DNA of 64,000 nucleotides from CAVYXK01 sp963708245 (lineage in GTDB: Bacteria; Pseudomonadota; Alphaproteobacteria; Acetobacterales; Acetobacteraceae), in the NCBI GenBank assembly GCA_963708245.1, contig OY970201.1, positions 5,022,001 through 5,086,000 on the forward strand, read 5' to 3'. The stretch's first letter is position 1, and each line of letters opens with the position of its first letter. The notes under the pieces were generated by a model that was not told where the DNA came from, did no database searches, and saw nothing but the letters and a program-made list of their open reading frames with translations. Positions 17,315 to 26,458 of this stretch are shown piece by piece. The translations under genes and the position numbers were made by a program.

Positions 17315-18999
17315 CGCGGCTCGACGGGCAACAGATCGGCGCCTTGATCCAATTCCGCGGTCGCCTCGCCGGCATGCAGCTCGCGCCGGCGTACCTCGGA
17401 CGGCCACAAGCCTTCCGGGCGCCATTGCATCATCACGATCAGCACTGCGCCGTAGAACAGGTAACGGTACTCGCCGAATTCACGCAGCAGCTCCGGCAGG
17501 CCGATCAGCACGATCGAACCAAGCACCACGCCTGGCAGGCTGCCCATCCCGCCGACGATGATCAGCGCAAGCACGTTGATCGAGATCAGAAGCTGGAAGC
17601 TCGACGGATAGACCGAAGTCAGCATGGTCGCGAAGATCGAACCGGCGAGCCCTGCAAAGGCCGCGCCCAGCCCATAAGCCAGCAGCTTGGAACGCACCAG
17701 GTTGATCCCCAGCGCCTGCGCCACGTCCTCGTCGTCGCGCAGCGCCATCCAGGCGCGACCAAGCCGCGAGTTCTCCAGCCGCCAGGCAACGAAGGCGGCG
17801 ATCGCCGAGGCGACCAGCGTCACGTAGAAAAGCTGAACTGGACTGCCGAGTACTATGCTGCCCAACCGCGGCTTAGGGATCTGCAGGATGCCTTGCGCAC
17901 CGCCTAGCAGTGGCGCAGCGAAATCCGACAGCACCAGCACGCGGACGATCTCGCCCAGACCCAACGTCGCTACCGCAAGATAGTCGCCGCGCACCCCCAG
18001 CACAGGCAACCCGAACACCACCCCCACCATCACCGCGAGCACGACCGATGCCGGCATCGCCACCCAGAACGAGACATGCATCAACGCATGCGGGCTGTCG
18101 GCAGTCAGCAGAGCGGTGGTGTAAGCACCGACCGCGAAAAAAGCGACGAAGCCGAGATCGAGCAAGCCGGCGAGTCCAACCTCCAGATTGAGCCCCATGC
18201 CCATCAGGATATAAAGCCCGACCAGCATCAACACCTGGCCGATGTAAGCGCCCGCCAGCGCCGGCATCAGCGCCAGCGCCAACAGCGCGAGACCCGCGCG
18301 CAGCATGCGCTGGCGACGAAGCTGCCGCTCGTCGGGCTCCACCCGGGCACGCCGGCCCAGCATCAACCACAACTGATGGATGACCGCCGCAGCGACGAAG
18401 ACGATAACAGCGCCCTGCGGAGTCAGTCCGTTCCAAACGTAAAGCGTATCGCGGAGTGCCCCGATCGGGCCCTCGTATTGCAGCATGAGCTGGATCAGTT
18501 CCTCGAACACGCCGGCAATGACGACTGCCGCTGTTGCGACGATCAGCGTGCTGCGGATCGAGATTGGGCAGACCCGCAGCGCGGCTCCGATCAAGCCCGC
18601 CGTGAGACCGCCGGCGAGCAGCAGCGCCGATCCCCATCCCAAACCCTGGTCGAACGTCAGCAGTTTCAGCAAGTCCGGCGTCAGCGCGACGAAGATCGAT
18701 CGCAGTTGCATCGTGCCGATCACAACCGCGAGCACCGCCATCGGCGCAGCAGCGGCCAAGCCCGTCAGCGCGCCTGCTGCAATCCGCTCGCCGCGACCAG
18801 CCACGCTCCCCGGCACCGCCACCGCGCCGGCACCGATGCCGAGCAGAACCAGCGTCGCTTGTCCCAGGCTCAGCGTATCGACCACGATCCAGCGGTTGTG
18901 CAGCATCAGCAGCACGCCGACCACCGCCAGATGCACGCCGCCGGCACCGAACATCAGACCACGGCCCACGGCGGTCCTGATGACGGAAAAGCGCCGCAT
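17311..18999 (-). CDS. livM: Branched-chain amino-acid type ABC transporter permease LivM (long form)
   Basis: Inner-membrane permease of 562 residues, well above the usual 300-420. The LivM core occupies roughly residues 235-540, with the family pattern GLLDLGFVAFFAVGAYTTALL, GVRGDYLAVATLGLGEI and GMGSLPGVVLGSI. The first 230 residues add several hydrophobic helices (for example LAVVGVLLMLHNRWIV and LIVATAAVVIAGVFEEL) that are not part of the standard core. It follows livH by two bases. The extension's role is unknown. Confidence 0.9.
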   Translation of the reverse strand: MRRFSVIRTAVGRGLMFGAGGVHLAVVGVLLMLHNRWIVVDTLSLGQATLVLLGIGAGAVAVPGSVAGRGERIAAGALTGLAAAAPMAVLAVVIGTMQLRSIFVALTPDLLKLLTFDQGLGWGSALLLAGGLTAGLIGAALRVCPISIRSTLIVATAAVVIAGVFEELIQLMLQYEGPIGALRDTLYVWNGLTPQGAVIVFVAAAVIHQLWLMLGRRARVEPDERQLRRQRMLRAGLALLALALMPALAGAYIGQVLMLVGLYILMGMGLNLEVGLAGLLDLGFVAFFAVGAYTTALLTADSPHALMHVSFWVAMPASVVLAVMVGVVFGLPVLGVRGDYLAVATLGLGEIVRVLVLSDFAAPLLGGAQGILQIPKPRLGSIVLGSPVQLFYVTLVASAIAAFVAWRLENSRLGRAWMALRDDEDVAQALGINLVRSKLLAYGLGAAFAGLAGSIFATMLTSVYPSSFQLLISINVLALIIVGGMGSLPGVVLGSIVLIGLPELLREFGEYRYLFYGAVLIVMMQWRPEGLWPSEVRRRELHAGEATAELDQGADLLPVEPR

Positions 19000-19001
19000 C
19001 G

Positions 19002-20090
19002 TCAGGCCCGCTTCTTTGCCATGCGCTCGCCGAGCAGTCCCTGCGGCCGGAAGATCAACACCATGATCAGCAGAGTGAAGGCGATCAGGTCGCGCAACTG
19101 ATACGGCGCCGGGATGCCGAGCCCGTCCAGGAACACCGAGGGCCCGATCAATTCCACAAGGCCAAGGAAGAATCCGCCCAGCATCGCACCCGGAATATTG
19201 CCGATGCCGCCCAGCACCGCAGCCCCGAACGCCTTAACGCCGGGTGTGAAGCCCATGTAGAAATATACCTGCTTATAGACAAACGCGTAGAATACCCCGG
19301 CGATACCCGCCATGGCGCCGCCCAGGATGAAGGTGAAGACCACCACCTTGTTGACGTCGATCCCCATCAGCGCTGCCGCTTCCGGGTCCTCGGACGTGGC
19401 GCGCATCGCCGTGCCCATCCGTGTGCGCTGCACGATCAGATACAGCAGAGCCATGAAAAACACAGCCAGCACGATCACCAGCGCATCGACACTCGGTATC
19501 TGGAAGCTGCCGAACCTCAACGCCGAGCGCTGCCAGGATGGAGTCGGATACGCCTTCACATCCGAGCCAAACATGCCGCGAAATGTCTGCTCCAGAAAGA
19601 ACGACACGCCGATTGCACAGATCAGCGGCGCCAGCCCCTGCACGCGGCGGAACGGGCGGTAAGCGATCCGCTCGGTCAACAGGGCGATACTGGTGGAAAC
19701 GACGACCGCGATCGCCAGGATCGCCGACATCCCCAGAACCGGATGCTGGTCCAGGAAGCCCGAATTCTCCAACGGCGTGGCCACGAAATAGCCGGCGAAC
19801 GCGCCACACATCACGAAGTCGCCGTGCGCGAAATTGATCAGCCGCAGCACGCCGTACACCATCGTGTAGCCGAGCGCGATCTGGGCATAGATGCTGCCCA
19901 GCGTCAGGCCGAACATCAGAAAGTCGAACCACTGCGCACCGGTGTAGCGATCCTTGATTAACGCGCCGATGGTGCCGACCACCACCACCAGCACGACACC
20001 GATGCGCAGTGCCCAAAGGACGACATCCACCGCATTGACGCGGGCCAGGGCAGAGAGCCATGGCCCGCGGTCAACCGCGGCCCCGCTCAC
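19002..20090 (-). CDS. livH: Branched-chain amino-acid type ABC transporter permease LivH
   Basis: A 362-residue permease with the LivH motifs GSIYAQIALGYTMVYGVLR, INFAHGDFVMCGAF and AAVLGGIGNIPGAMLGGF. The start is taken as GTG at 20090, which overlaps the livK stop (GTGA); an in-frame ATG further upstream would be deep in livK. About eight hydrophobic segments. It forms the translocation channel with LivM. Confidence 0.9.
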   Translation of the reverse strand: MSGAAVDRGPWLSALARVNAVDVVLWALRIGVVLVVVVGTIGALIKDRYTGAQWFDFLMFGLTLGSIYAQIALGYTMVYGVLRLINFAHGDFVMCGAFAGYFVATPLENSGFLDQHPVLGMSAILAIAVVVSTSIALLTERIAYRPFRRVQGLAPLICAIGVSFFLEQTFRGMFGSDVKAYPTPSWQRSALRFGSFQIPSVDALVIVLAVFFMALLYLIVQRTRMGTAMRATSEDPEAAALMGIDVNKVVVFTFILGGAMAGIAGVFYAFVYKQVYFYMGFTPGVKAFGAAVLGGIGNIPGAMLGGFFLGLVELIGPSVFLDGLGIPAPYQLRDLIAFTLLIMVLIFRPQGLLGERMAKKRA

Positions 20091-21349
20091 TTCGGCCAGA
20101 TCTTGATCGGGTTCTTGCCGACGCCAAAGGTTTTGGGATCGGCGGAGGTGAACTGCAGCACCGTGCCGTGGAACTGCGAGCACTCGCCGTATGCGTCGCA
20201 GGAGATCGGCCCGCTGATGCCGTCGAACTTGGTCGCGAACACCGCGTCACGCAGAGCCTTCCTGCCGATATACAGATTGCCCGCCTCGTCGGTCTTCGCC
20301 ACCTTCATGATCGCCTTGTAGGCCAGCGTGAAGGCGTCATAGGCGTTGGCGTGGTAGCCGGAGATCGGCCCTTCGCCATAATCCTTCTTGTACTCAGCGA
20401 CGAAATTCGGATACCCCTTGCCCATCGCCGCCGCCGAAATGTCGGGGTAACCGATGCGGAACCCGACCACGGCAGGCCCGGCGGCCTGGATGAAGTCCGC
20501 CGACAACAGCGCCGAGCCGCCAAAGAGGGCGGTGTGCTCGAGCCCTGGCACCTCCTTCGACTGGCGCAGAATCTGTGCCGCCGCGGCAGTGAATATCGGG
20601 AAATACACGACTTCCGGCTTTTCGCTGGCGATGCGGGTCAGCACCGGATGCATGTCCACGTCCGTGGGCGCCACGGCCTCCCGCGACAGCACCTTGCCGC
20701 CGAGGTTCTCGAAATCCTTGCCAAACACGGTAACGAGCTGCTGGGCATAGGGGCTGCCGTCATGCACCGTGACCGCGGTTTTGTAGCCTTCCGCCTTGAA
20801 CAGATAGTCGGCGTCGGAAGCACCCTGATCGTTGTCGCTGTACACCGTCCTGACGAAGCCGTCATATTCCGGTTTGCGGTCCGGTGCGGTCAGCGCCGGC
20901 GCGGTGCAGGCGGAACCGATATTGGTGATGCCGGCCTGCCAAAGAATCGGCGCAGCGGGCGTCGCCGCCGACGAGCAGGCTGGCCCCAGCACGATCACCA
21001 TGTTGGGAATCGATGCCAGCTTGGTCGCCGCCGTCTGACCGCCTTCCGCGTTGCATTGATCGTCTTCGAAATCGAGCGCGATCGGATGGCCCAGCAGCTT
21101 GCCGCCGACATTCTTCGCCCCGATCTCGATCGCGCGTTTCTCATCCACGCCAAGCGCCGTATCCGGCCCGGACAGCACCAGGTACGTGCCAATCATCACC
21201 GGCGCGCCTTTCGGGATCCGGATTACCCCCATCGGATCGGTCACCGGCCCAACCGTTGCCGCCCCGGCCACATGTATGCCGAGCAGCAACGCCACCCCTC
21301 CCAGCGCTGCCATTAGCGCGCGCTGTGCCATGCCTAGCCTTACTCCCAC
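20087..21349 (-). CDS. livK: Branched-chain amino-acid type ABC transporter substrate-binding protein LivK
   Basis: A 420-residue periplasmic type-I binding protein with a signal peptide (cut near AGA-AT, about residue 31). It has the two-lobed fold: APVMIGTYLVLSGPD at the start of lobe 1 and VLGPACSSAATPAAPI at the ligand-contact loop. The first gene of the liv operon. Two starts are possible, 21349 and 21331; both leave an intact signal peptide. The ligand could be a branched-chain amino acid, an amide or an aromatic acid; the sequence does not settle it. Confidence 0.9.
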   Translation of the reverse strand: MGVRLGMAQRALMAALGGVALLLGIHVAGAATVGPVTDPMGVIRIPKGAPVMIGTYLVLSGPDTALGVDEKRAIEIGAKNVGGKLLGHPIALDFEDDQCNAEGGQTAATKLASIPNMVIVLGPACSSAATPAAPILWQAGITNIGSACTAPALTAPDRKPEYDGFVRTVYSDNDQGASDADYLFKAEGYKTAVTVHDGSPYAQQLVTVFGKDFENLGGKVLSREAVAPTDVDMHPVLTRIASEKPEVVYFPIFTAAAAQILRQSKEVPGLEHTALFGGSALLSADFIQAAGPAVVGFRIGYPDISAAAMGKGYPNFVAEYKKDYGEGPISGYHANAYDAFTLAYKAIMKVAKTDEAGNLYIGRKALRDAVFATKFDGISGPISCDAYGECSQFHGTVLQFTSADPKTFGVGKNPIKIWPK

Positions 21350-21416
21350 ACTGTCCTCCTGCTGACCCGAATGCGGTCATTGCGCCGCACCAACGCATGC
21401 GCGCTGGTTATGGTAA

Positions 21417-21445
21417 GTATGAAACCCCCAATTTGATCAAGTCAA
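21417..21445 (-). promoter_or_regulatory. Candidate sigma-70 promoter of the liv operon
   Basis: Minus-strand TTGACT (21445-21440), a 17 bp spacer and TCATAC (21422-21417), about 70 bp before livK. The spacer begins TGATCAAAT, so TTGATCAA forms a small palindrome touching the -35 box, a possible operator. Confidence 0.4.
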
Positions 21446-21471
21446 CGTGAGTCGCGGGCGGCAAGCCCTGG

Positions 21472-22524
21472 TCAGGTCACCACGCGCAGCCGCGGCCGCG
21501 GCCGCTCGGCCATTTGGTCATACAGCCTGAGGTAGTCCTCAGCCATCCGGCGGGCAGTGAATCGCTGCTCGAAGCGCTGGCGGATCGGCCCGCGCGGCAG
21601 CCGCGCAGCCCGCTCGACCGCCGCCACTGCCGACAACTCGTTCTCGACGATGCAGCCGGTCAGCCCGTCTTCCACGATTTCCGGCACCGATCCGCTGTTG
21701 AAGGCGACCACGGGCGTGCCGCAAGCCATCGCCTCTATCATTACAAGGCCGAAAGGCTCCGGCCATTCGATAGGCAACAGGAGCGCGATCGCGCCGCTCA
21801 GGAACTCAGGTTTCTCTGCGTCGCCGATCTCACCGACTAGCTCGACGTGTCGGCCGTCGATCATCGGCCGGATCTTGTCGCGGTAATACGCTTCGTCCAC
21901 CCGGTCCACCTTGGCGGCAATCTTCAACGGAATGCCGGCGCGCCGGGCGATGCGGATCGCGGCGTCCGGGCGCTTCTCCGGTGCGATACGGCCAAGGAAA
22001 GCGAGATAGCCTGGCTTCACCGCCTGCGGCCGCAGCAGCCCCGCCGGCAGGCCATGCTGCACGGTGGCCACAAAATTTGCCTGCGGCAGCGGGCGGCGCT
22101 GCGCATCCGAGATCGACACCACGGGCACGTGGCGGAACCGGTCATAGAGGGGCACCAACTCCGGCAGATCGAGCCGGCCATGCAGCGTGGTGAGAAACGG
22201 AGTACGCTGCCGGCTGAATAGGGAGTATGACCAATAGTCCAGATGGAAATGCAGCACGTCGAAGTCGTCGGCGCGCTGGCAGACCGTCTCCAGCAGCAGC
22301 ATTTGCGGTGCCGACGGGTCGCGCAGATCGGCGTCGAACCGCAGCGCCTGTGGCCAGACTGCCTCAAGTCGCGCGGCGGTCGTTGAATCGCCGCTGGCGA
22401 ATAACGTTACGTCATGGTCCAGGGCGACCAGCTCTTCGGTCAGAAAGGAGACCACGCGCTCGGTCCCGCCGTAAAGGCGCGGCGGCACGGCCTCGGTCAG
22501 CGGCGCGATCTGGGCTATTCGCAT
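21472..22524 (-). CDS. Glycosyltransferase family 4 protein
   Basis: A 350-residue GT-B glycosyltransferase. N-terminal RIAQIAPLTEAVPPRLYGGTE holds the glycine-rich donor/acceptor loop, and PEPFGLVMIEAMACGTPVVAF carries the EX7E-like catalytic segment of GT4 enzymes. The open frame continues upstream to 22815, but that would overlap otsA; the ATG at 22524 gives the proper family N-terminus. It is divergent from otsA with 145 bp between them, suggesting shared control and a role in osmolyte or glycan synthesis, though the acceptor is unknown. Confidence 0.85.
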   Translation of the reverse strand: MRIAQIAPLTEAVPPRLYGGTERVVSFLTEELVALDHDVTLFASGDSTTAARLEAVWPQALRFDADLRDPSAPQMLLLETVCQRADDFDVLHFHLDYWSYSLFSRQRTPFLTTLHGRLDLPELVPLYDRFRHVPVVSISDAQRRPLPQANFVATVQHGLPAGLLRPQAVKPGYLAFLGRIAPEKRPDAAIRIARRAGIPLKIAAKVDRVDEAYYRDKIRPMIDGRHVELVGEIGDAEKPEFLSGAIALLLPIEWPEPFGLVMIEAMACGTPVVAFNSGSVPEIVEDGLTGCIVENELSAVAAVERAARLPRGPIRQRFEQRFTARRMAEDYLRLYDQMAERPRPRLRVVT

Positions 22525-22578
22525 CGTCGTTCTGCACTCCCGCGAGTGGTTCGGCCGGCACCACGCCGCCTTCCAAGC

Positions 22579-22607
22579 CAAAAAACTCGCCGGATCAGGT
22601 TTTTTTG
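22579..22607. promoter_or_regulatory. Inverted repeat between the glycosyltransferase gene and otsA
   Basis: CAAAAAAC (22579-22586) and GTTTTTTTG (22599-22607) form an AT-rich inverted repeat 12 bp apart, striking in this GC-rich background. It could be a bidirectional hairpin or an operator of the divergent pair. Confidence 0.3.
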
Positions 22608-22669
22608 AGGCGACCTTAGTCAAGAATTCGCCAGATACAACTGTGTCGAACGAATCACGAGGTGCAGCA

Positions 22670-24055
22670 ATGGCCCGTCTGGTCGTCGTCTCGAACCGCG
22701 TGCCGGTCCCGACCGACCGCGGCCCGCGGGCCGGTGGCCTCGCGGTCGCCCTGGCCGATGCCTTGCGTCCCGGCTCGGTGTGGTTCGGTTGGAGCGGCCG
22801 GCGTTCCGTCCGCACCGACCGCCAGCCGGTCCTTCAGGAGGCGAACGGCGTCACCTATGCCACGATCGATTTGAGCGAGACCGACTATCGCCTGTTTTAT
22901 GCCGGTTACTCGAACGGCGCGCTGTGGCCTTTGCTGCATTTCCGCCTTGGACTGGTGGACTACTGCAGCGAGGAGTACGATGGATATCGCGCCGTAAACC
23001 GGCGCTTTGCCGCCTGTATAGCGCCGCTGCTGCGGCCCGACGACCTGATTTGGGTGCACGACTATCACCTGATCCCGCTGGGCGAAGAATTGCGTGCCCG
23101 CGGCGTGCGCAATCGGACAGGCTTCTTTCTGCACACGCCTTTCCCGCCGCCCGAGCTGGTGCGGGCGCTACCGCACGCCAACGAGCTGCTGGCATCATTC
23201 TGCGCCGATGACGTCGTCGGATTCCACACGTTCGGTTACCGTGCTGCGTTTCTCGCCTGCTTGCAGGCAGCGCCTGGGATCGAGTCGCAGCGCCAGCCAC
23301 GCGTGATCGTCGATCCGATCGGCATCGACGCCGATGGGTTCGCCGCCATGGCGGCAGCTACGGCGCGCGGCGCCGAGGCAAGGCGGATGAAATCGAGCCT
23401 TGCAGCAAGGTCGCTGGCGATCGGGGTCGATCGGCTCGACTACTCGAAGGGATTGGTCAACCGGTTCGAGGCCTTCGCGAGACTGCTCGCCAAATACCCG
23501 CAGCATCGGCGTCGCGTAAGCTTCCTTCAGATCGCGCCGCGCTCGCGTGAGGATCTCGACGCCTACCAAGCCCTGCGACAACAGCTCGACCGAATTGTGG
23601 GAGACACCAATGGGCAGTACTCCGAATTCGACTGGACCCCGCTGCGCTACATGACTCGCGCGGTGGCGCGGCGCACGCTGGCAGGATTCTATCGCATCGC
23701 CCGTGTTGCCGTGGTGACGCCATTGCGCGACGGCATGAACCTGGTTGCCAAGGAATTCGTCGCCGCGCAGGATCCGGACGATCCCGGCGTGCTCGTACTG
23801 TCGCGCTTTGCCGGCGCGGCCGACGAGTTGGCCGAGGCACTGATCGTCAACCCGTACGACGCGGATGAGATTGCCGAGGCTATGCACACAGCGTTCACGA
23901 TGGACCTCGCCGAACGCCGGGCGCGTCATGCCAAGCTGCGTGCGCGCGTCGGAGAGAGCACAGCGGCCAGGTACTGCGAGCGGTTCCTCTCACACCTGGC
24001 GCCGCCACCGGCAGTCAAACCGCCTGCCTCAGAGCTGGCCCTGCACGCGAGCTAA
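22670..24055 (+). CDS. otsA: Trehalose-6-phosphate synthase
   Basis: A 461-residue GT20 enzyme that joins UDP-glucose and glucose-6-phosphate to trehalose-6-phosphate. Visible motifs: the N-terminal [41 protein letters not shown] (phosphate and donor binding) and [15 protein letters not shown] with [10 protein letters not shown]. Start at ATG 22670 matches the family N-terminus and follows GAGGTG; an upstream start at 22643 adds nine residues. No otsB phosphatase lies in the window. The product serves osmotic and desiccation tolerance. Confidence 0.93.
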   Translation: MARLVVVSNRVPVPTDRGPRAGGLAVALADALRPGSVWFGWSGRRSVRTDRQPVLQEANGVTYATIDLSETDYRLFYAGYSNGALWPLLHFRLGLVDYCSEEYDGYRAVNRRFAACIAPLLRPDDLIWVHDYHLIPLGEELRARGVRNRTGFFLHTPFPPPELVRALPHANELLASFCADDVVGFHTFGYRAAFLACLQAAPGIESQRQPRVIVDPIGIDADGFAAMAAATARGAEARRMKSSLAARSLAIGVDRLDYSKGLVNRFEAFARLLAKYPQHRRRVSFLQIAPRSREDLDAYQALRQQLDRIVGDTNGQYSEFDWTPLRYMTRAVARRTLAGFYRIARVAVVTPLRDGMNLVAKEFVAAQDPDDPGVLVLSRFAGAADELAEALIVNPYDADEIAEAMHTAFTMDLAERRARHAKLRARVGESTAARYCERFLSHLAPPPAVKPPASELALHAS

Positions 24056-24122
24056 TTGCCGGGCGAGTTGTCGCGCTGCGCCCGATCTGGTGATGTAACC
24101 AGGCGAAGCGACAGGAGCGACC

Positions 24123-24962
24123 ATGCCCATTTTGCCGGTGCCGACGATCGATCATGTGGTGGTCAACGTGCGCGACCGGCTCGACGAGGCAGTCGAGACC
24201 TATCGGCGCCTTGGCTTCACCATGACTCCGCGCGGCTATCACACGCTTGGCTCGATGAACCATCTGGCGATCTTCGGCACCGACTACCTGGAGCTGATAG
24301 CGGCACAGCAGGGCGATGCACGCCGTACGGACATCCTCGACTGGCCGTTCGGGCTCAATGGGCTGGTGTTCGGCACTGAGGAGTCCACCGCCGTGTATGC
24401 CGCGCTGGACGCGGTGGGTCTGCCGGTCGAGCCGCCGCTGGAGTTCTCGCGCCCGGTCGCGTTGCCCGCCGGCCCGCGGGACGCCAAGTTTCGCACTGTC
24501 CGACTCAAGCCGGGCGTCGTCGAAGCAGGGCGCGTCTATTTCTGCCATCACTTCACCCGCGACCTCGTCTGGCGCGACGAGTGGCGCCATCACGCGAATG
24601 GCGTGACCGGGGTGATCGGGGTGACCATCGCCGCGGAAGATCCCGCTGCGCTTGGCGCCATATTCGCTCGCATGTTCGGCTCCGACGCGGTGCAGAAAGG
24701 CGCAGCGGGCTGCTCGCTTGCCGTCGGGCTGTCGCGCGTGGATATCGTCCCGCCCACCGCGCTGGGCACCGAGTTCGGCACGGCCGCTCCCGACGGCGGT
24801 GGCCGAAGCCAGTTCATGGCGGCGCTCTCTCTTCGCACGCGCTCGCTGGACTCGGCAGCGGCAGCTCTGCAAGCTGGGGGCGTGGCCGCGCGGCGGGAGC
24901 CAGAGCGTATCGTGGTCAGTGCCGCCGACGCGTTCGGCGTGACCCTCGAGTTCCGCCCATGA
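24123..24962 (+). CDS. VOC-superfamily protein (glyoxalase-like domain)
   Basis: A 279-residue protein with two vicinal-oxygen-chelate modules. The first begins VPTIDHVVVNVRDRLDEAVETYRRLGF and the second starts near residue 160 (GVTGVIGVTIAAEDPAALGAIFARMFG). This arrangement matches the glyoxalase-3-like family, metal-dependent enzymes of unknown substrate, often lyases or dioxygenases. CAGGAG precedes the ATG. Its stop overlaps the start of the CoA-ligase gene, making it the first gene of a four-gene coupled operon. Confidence 0.8.
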   Translation: MPILPVPTIDHVVVNVRDRLDEAVETYRRLGFTMTPRGYHTLGSMNHLAIFGTDYLELIAAQQGDARRTDILDWPFGLNGLVFGTEESTAVYAALDAVGLPVEPPLEFSRPVALPAGPRDAKFRTVRLKPGVVEAGRVYFCHHFTRDLVWRDEWRHHANGVTGVIGVTIAAEDPAALGAIFARMFGSDAVQKGAAGCSLAVGLSRVDIVPPTALGTEFGTAAPDGGGRSQFMAALSLRTRSLDSAAAALQAGGVAARREPERIVVSAADAFGVTLEFRP

Positions 24963-26458
24963 GGGCAACGGCCAATCTCGGCTGCGCCCTGGCCGAAGCC
25001 GGAGCGGCGACGGCGCTGATCGACCTTGGCGGCAAGCCCGGACCGCGCATCTGGTCCTACGCGGAGATCGAGCGGCAGAGTGACGCGCTCGCCTGCTCGC
25101 TGCTCGCGCGTGATCTTGGCCGCGGTGACCGCGTCGCGATCCTTGCCGCCAATCGGGCTGAATATCTTATCGCGTTTTTGGGAATCTTGCGCGCCGGCCT
25201 CGTCGCGGTCCCGGTCAATCACAAACTGCCGGCCGCCACCGTTGCATTCGTACTGGGAGACTGCGACGCGCGTCTGGCTATCTGCGATGTCGCACGCCGA
25301 ACGTTGGTGCCAGCCTGGATGCCCTGCCTGGAACTGCGGGACGACTGGCCCGGGCCGACGGATCACGCAACCTCTGCCCCCGTTGCCCCGTCGCCCGACG
25401 AACCGGCGATGTTCCTTTACACGTCCGGCTCGACCGGACAGCCGAAAGGTGTGGTGCTGTCGCATCGCAGCCATCTCTGGGTGCTGGAGATGCGCACGGC
25501 CGCGCCGGAGCCGCCCGGGCGGCGTCTCCTGGTCGCCGCGCCACTCTATCATATGAATGCGCTGGCGACGTGCCAGGCGGCGCTCGCCAACAGCCACGCT
25601 GTCGTGCTGCTGCCCTCGTTCACGCCCGCCTCGTTCATTGATGCCGCGGCACGTTACCGGGTGCATGCACTGACCGGCGTGCCGACGATGCTGGCGATGG
25701 TGCTGCGCGAGCGACAGCTCTTGGCGGAGGCTGATCTCACAAGCGTCGATGCGATTCGCGTGGGATCGGCGCCGCTGTCGTCGGCCCTGGTCGAGCAGAT
25801 GCGCGCGGTGTTCCCCCGTGCCGAGCTAACCAATGGCTACGGCACGACGGAGGCCGGTCCAATCGTGTTCGAACCGCACCCAAACGGAGTGCAACGACCA
25901 ACTCTCTCGGTCGGCGCGGCGCACCCGCATGTCGATCTGCGCCTCAGCCGTAAAGGGCGCATCGTTGCCGATGAAGGCGTGCTGGAGATGCGTTGTCCAG
26001 CGCTCATGAATGGATACCACAAGCGGCCAGAGCTGACGCGGCAGGTGATCAGCGATGACGGCTACTACATCACCGGCGATGTGTTCCGCCGCGATGCCGA
26101 CGGGTTCTTCTTCTTCGTCGGTCGCGCCGACGACATGTTCGTCTGTGGTGGCGAGAACATTTATCCCCGCGAAGTCGAGACCATGCTGGAGGCGCATCCG
26201 GCCATCGCGCAGGCCGTGGTCGTGCCAGTGCCGGACGACGTGAAGGGGCAGAAGCCGGTGGCGTTTGTTATGTTGCGTACACGGGATGGGGCCGGCAACT
26301 CCGTGTCAGAAGACGACATCCGCCGCTTCGCACTCGCCAACGCGCCGGCCTATGCGCATCCACGCCGGGTCTGGTTCCTCGACGAACTGCCGCTTGCCGG
26401 CACCAACAAGATCGACCGGCGGCGATTGTCTGAGCTGGCTCTGGAGAGCGTCCGATGA
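24959..26458 (+). CDS. AMP-dependent acyl-CoA synthetase/ligase
   Basis: A 499-residue member of the ANL superfamily that activates a carboxylic acid with ATP and joins it to CoA. Motifs: P-loop-like YTSGSTGQPKGV (154-165), NGYGTTEAG, YITGDVFRRDADGFFFFVGR and the C-terminal GTNKIDRRRL with the adenylation lysine. Start at ATG 24959 overlaps the VOC gene stop (ATGA). Together with the dehydrogenase and thioesterase that follow, it suggests a CoA-dependent degradative or side-chain pathway; the acid is not identifiable, with medium-chain or aryl acids as options. Confidence 0.87.
   Translation: MRATANLGCALAEAGAATALIDLGGKPGPRIWSYAEIERQSDALACSLLARDLGRGDRVAILAANRAEYLIAFLGILRAGLVAVPVNHKLPAATVAFVLGDCDARLAICDVARRTLVPAWMPCLELRDDWPGPTDHATSAPVAPSPDEPAMFLYTSGSTGQPKGVVLSHRSHLWVLEMRTAAPEPPGRRLLVAAPLYHMNALATCQAALANSHAVVLLPSFTPASFIDAAARYRVHALTGVPTMLAMVLRERQLLAEADLTSVDAIRVGSAPLSSALVEQMRAVFPRAELTNGYGTTEAGPIVFEPHPNGVQRPTLSVGAAHPHVDLRLSRKGRIVADEGVLEMRCPALMNGYHKRPELTRQVISDDGYYITGDVFRRDADGFFFFVGRADDMFVCGGENIYPREVETMLEAHPAIAQAVVVPVPDDVKGQKPVAFVMLRTRDGAGNSVSEDDIRRFALANAPAYAHPRRVWFLDELPLAGTNKIDRRRLSELALESVR

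Noticed and set aside
18076..19101. 341-residue plus-strand frame opposite livM
   Set aside because: Extremely Gln/Arg/His-rich; it mirrors the codon pattern of livM on the other strand.
20060..21316. 418-residue plus-strand frame opposite livK
   Set aside because: Antisense to a well-supported binding protein; product is Arg/His/Gly-rich with no domain.
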